NCBI GenBank assembly: GCA_041395745.1
Contig: JAWKZV010000004.1
Span: 62,001 to 126,000 of the forward strand
Direction: 5' to 3'
Source: Porticoccus sp041395745
Lineage (GTDB): Bacteria; Pseudomonadota; Gammaproteobacteria; Pseudomonadales; Porticoccaceae
DNA length: 64,000 bases
Below, one piece after another: positions 63,940 to 64,000 of this stretch; position 1 is the stretch's first letter; the number at the start of each line of letters is the position of its first letter. Below the pieces are notes generated by a model. The model did no database searches, was not told the origin of the DNA, and worked only from the letters and a program-made list of their open reading frames with translations. A program made the position numbers and the translations under genes.

Positions 63940-64000
63940 GCTAATCCCCTTGTTCCTAGTTGGTGCAATCCATACGGTCGCTTACTTATGCGATCTCATT

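Overview
The window is a moderately GC-rich chromosomal segment of a gammaproteobacterium. It ends next to the replication origin: dnaA-dnaN-recF-gyrB lie at the right edge, all on the minus strand. Gene content and order (glyQ-glyS-gmhB-plsC beside gyrB; rpoH-ftsX-ftsE-ftsY-rsmD-coaD-mutM; coaBC-algC-argB; a Crc-like protein; metX-metW-DUF4426-rdgB; ubiC-ubiA-phoB-phoR) resemble Pseudomonas and, more closely, the marine Cellvibrionales such as Microbulbifer-like organisms. The genus is inference. I saw no rRNA, tRNA, CRISPR array or insertion sequence.

Layout. 1-6.2 kb: ElbB (cut by the window edge), a tandem stress protein, TrmB, DUF423, RpoH and the cell-division/secretion set FtsX-FtsE-FtsY. 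6.2-10.1 kb: RsmD, CoaD, a frameshifted MutM, an ExbD without ExbB, ribosomal proteins L33 and L28, and RadC. 10.2-16.8 kb: CoaBC, a membrane-anchored AlgC, ArgB, SlmA, a DUF4124 protein and a Crc-like protein. 16.9-21.4 kb: methionine genes, RdgB, a frameshifted UbiC and UbiA. 21.4-31.5 kb: PhoB-PhoR behind a Pho box, then mixed enzymes and regulators. 31.5-33.2 kb: an AT-rich accessory insert encoding an unrecognised 2-TM/GAF-like protein plus a very small overlapping ORF. 33.2-40.3 kb: LeuA, an Lrp-type regulator, PutA, an enoyl-CoA hydratase and carbonic anhydrase. 40.4-46.1 kb: the complete pstSCAB-phoU phosphate operon with a four-repeat Pho box. 46.1-52.8 kb: a TRAP permease pair, YciA, glutaredoxin, a frameshifted ceramidase-like membrane protein, GNAT, MBL hydrolase, CysK and DUF2959. 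53-64 kb: GlyQS, GmhB, PlsC, a 58-aa basic protein, GyrB, RecF, DnaN and DnaA.

The main themes are chromosome maintenance near oriC, including two perfect parS palindromes inside recF, and phosphate control, in which PhoB/PhoR act on Pho boxes upstream of phoB itself and of pstS 24 kb away. The most likely undescribed element is the AT-rich insert at 31.5-33.2 kb. Three genes (mutM, ubiC, the ceramidase-like gene) each carry one single-base frameshift. These may be real decay or residual sequencing errors, and I flag them separately.
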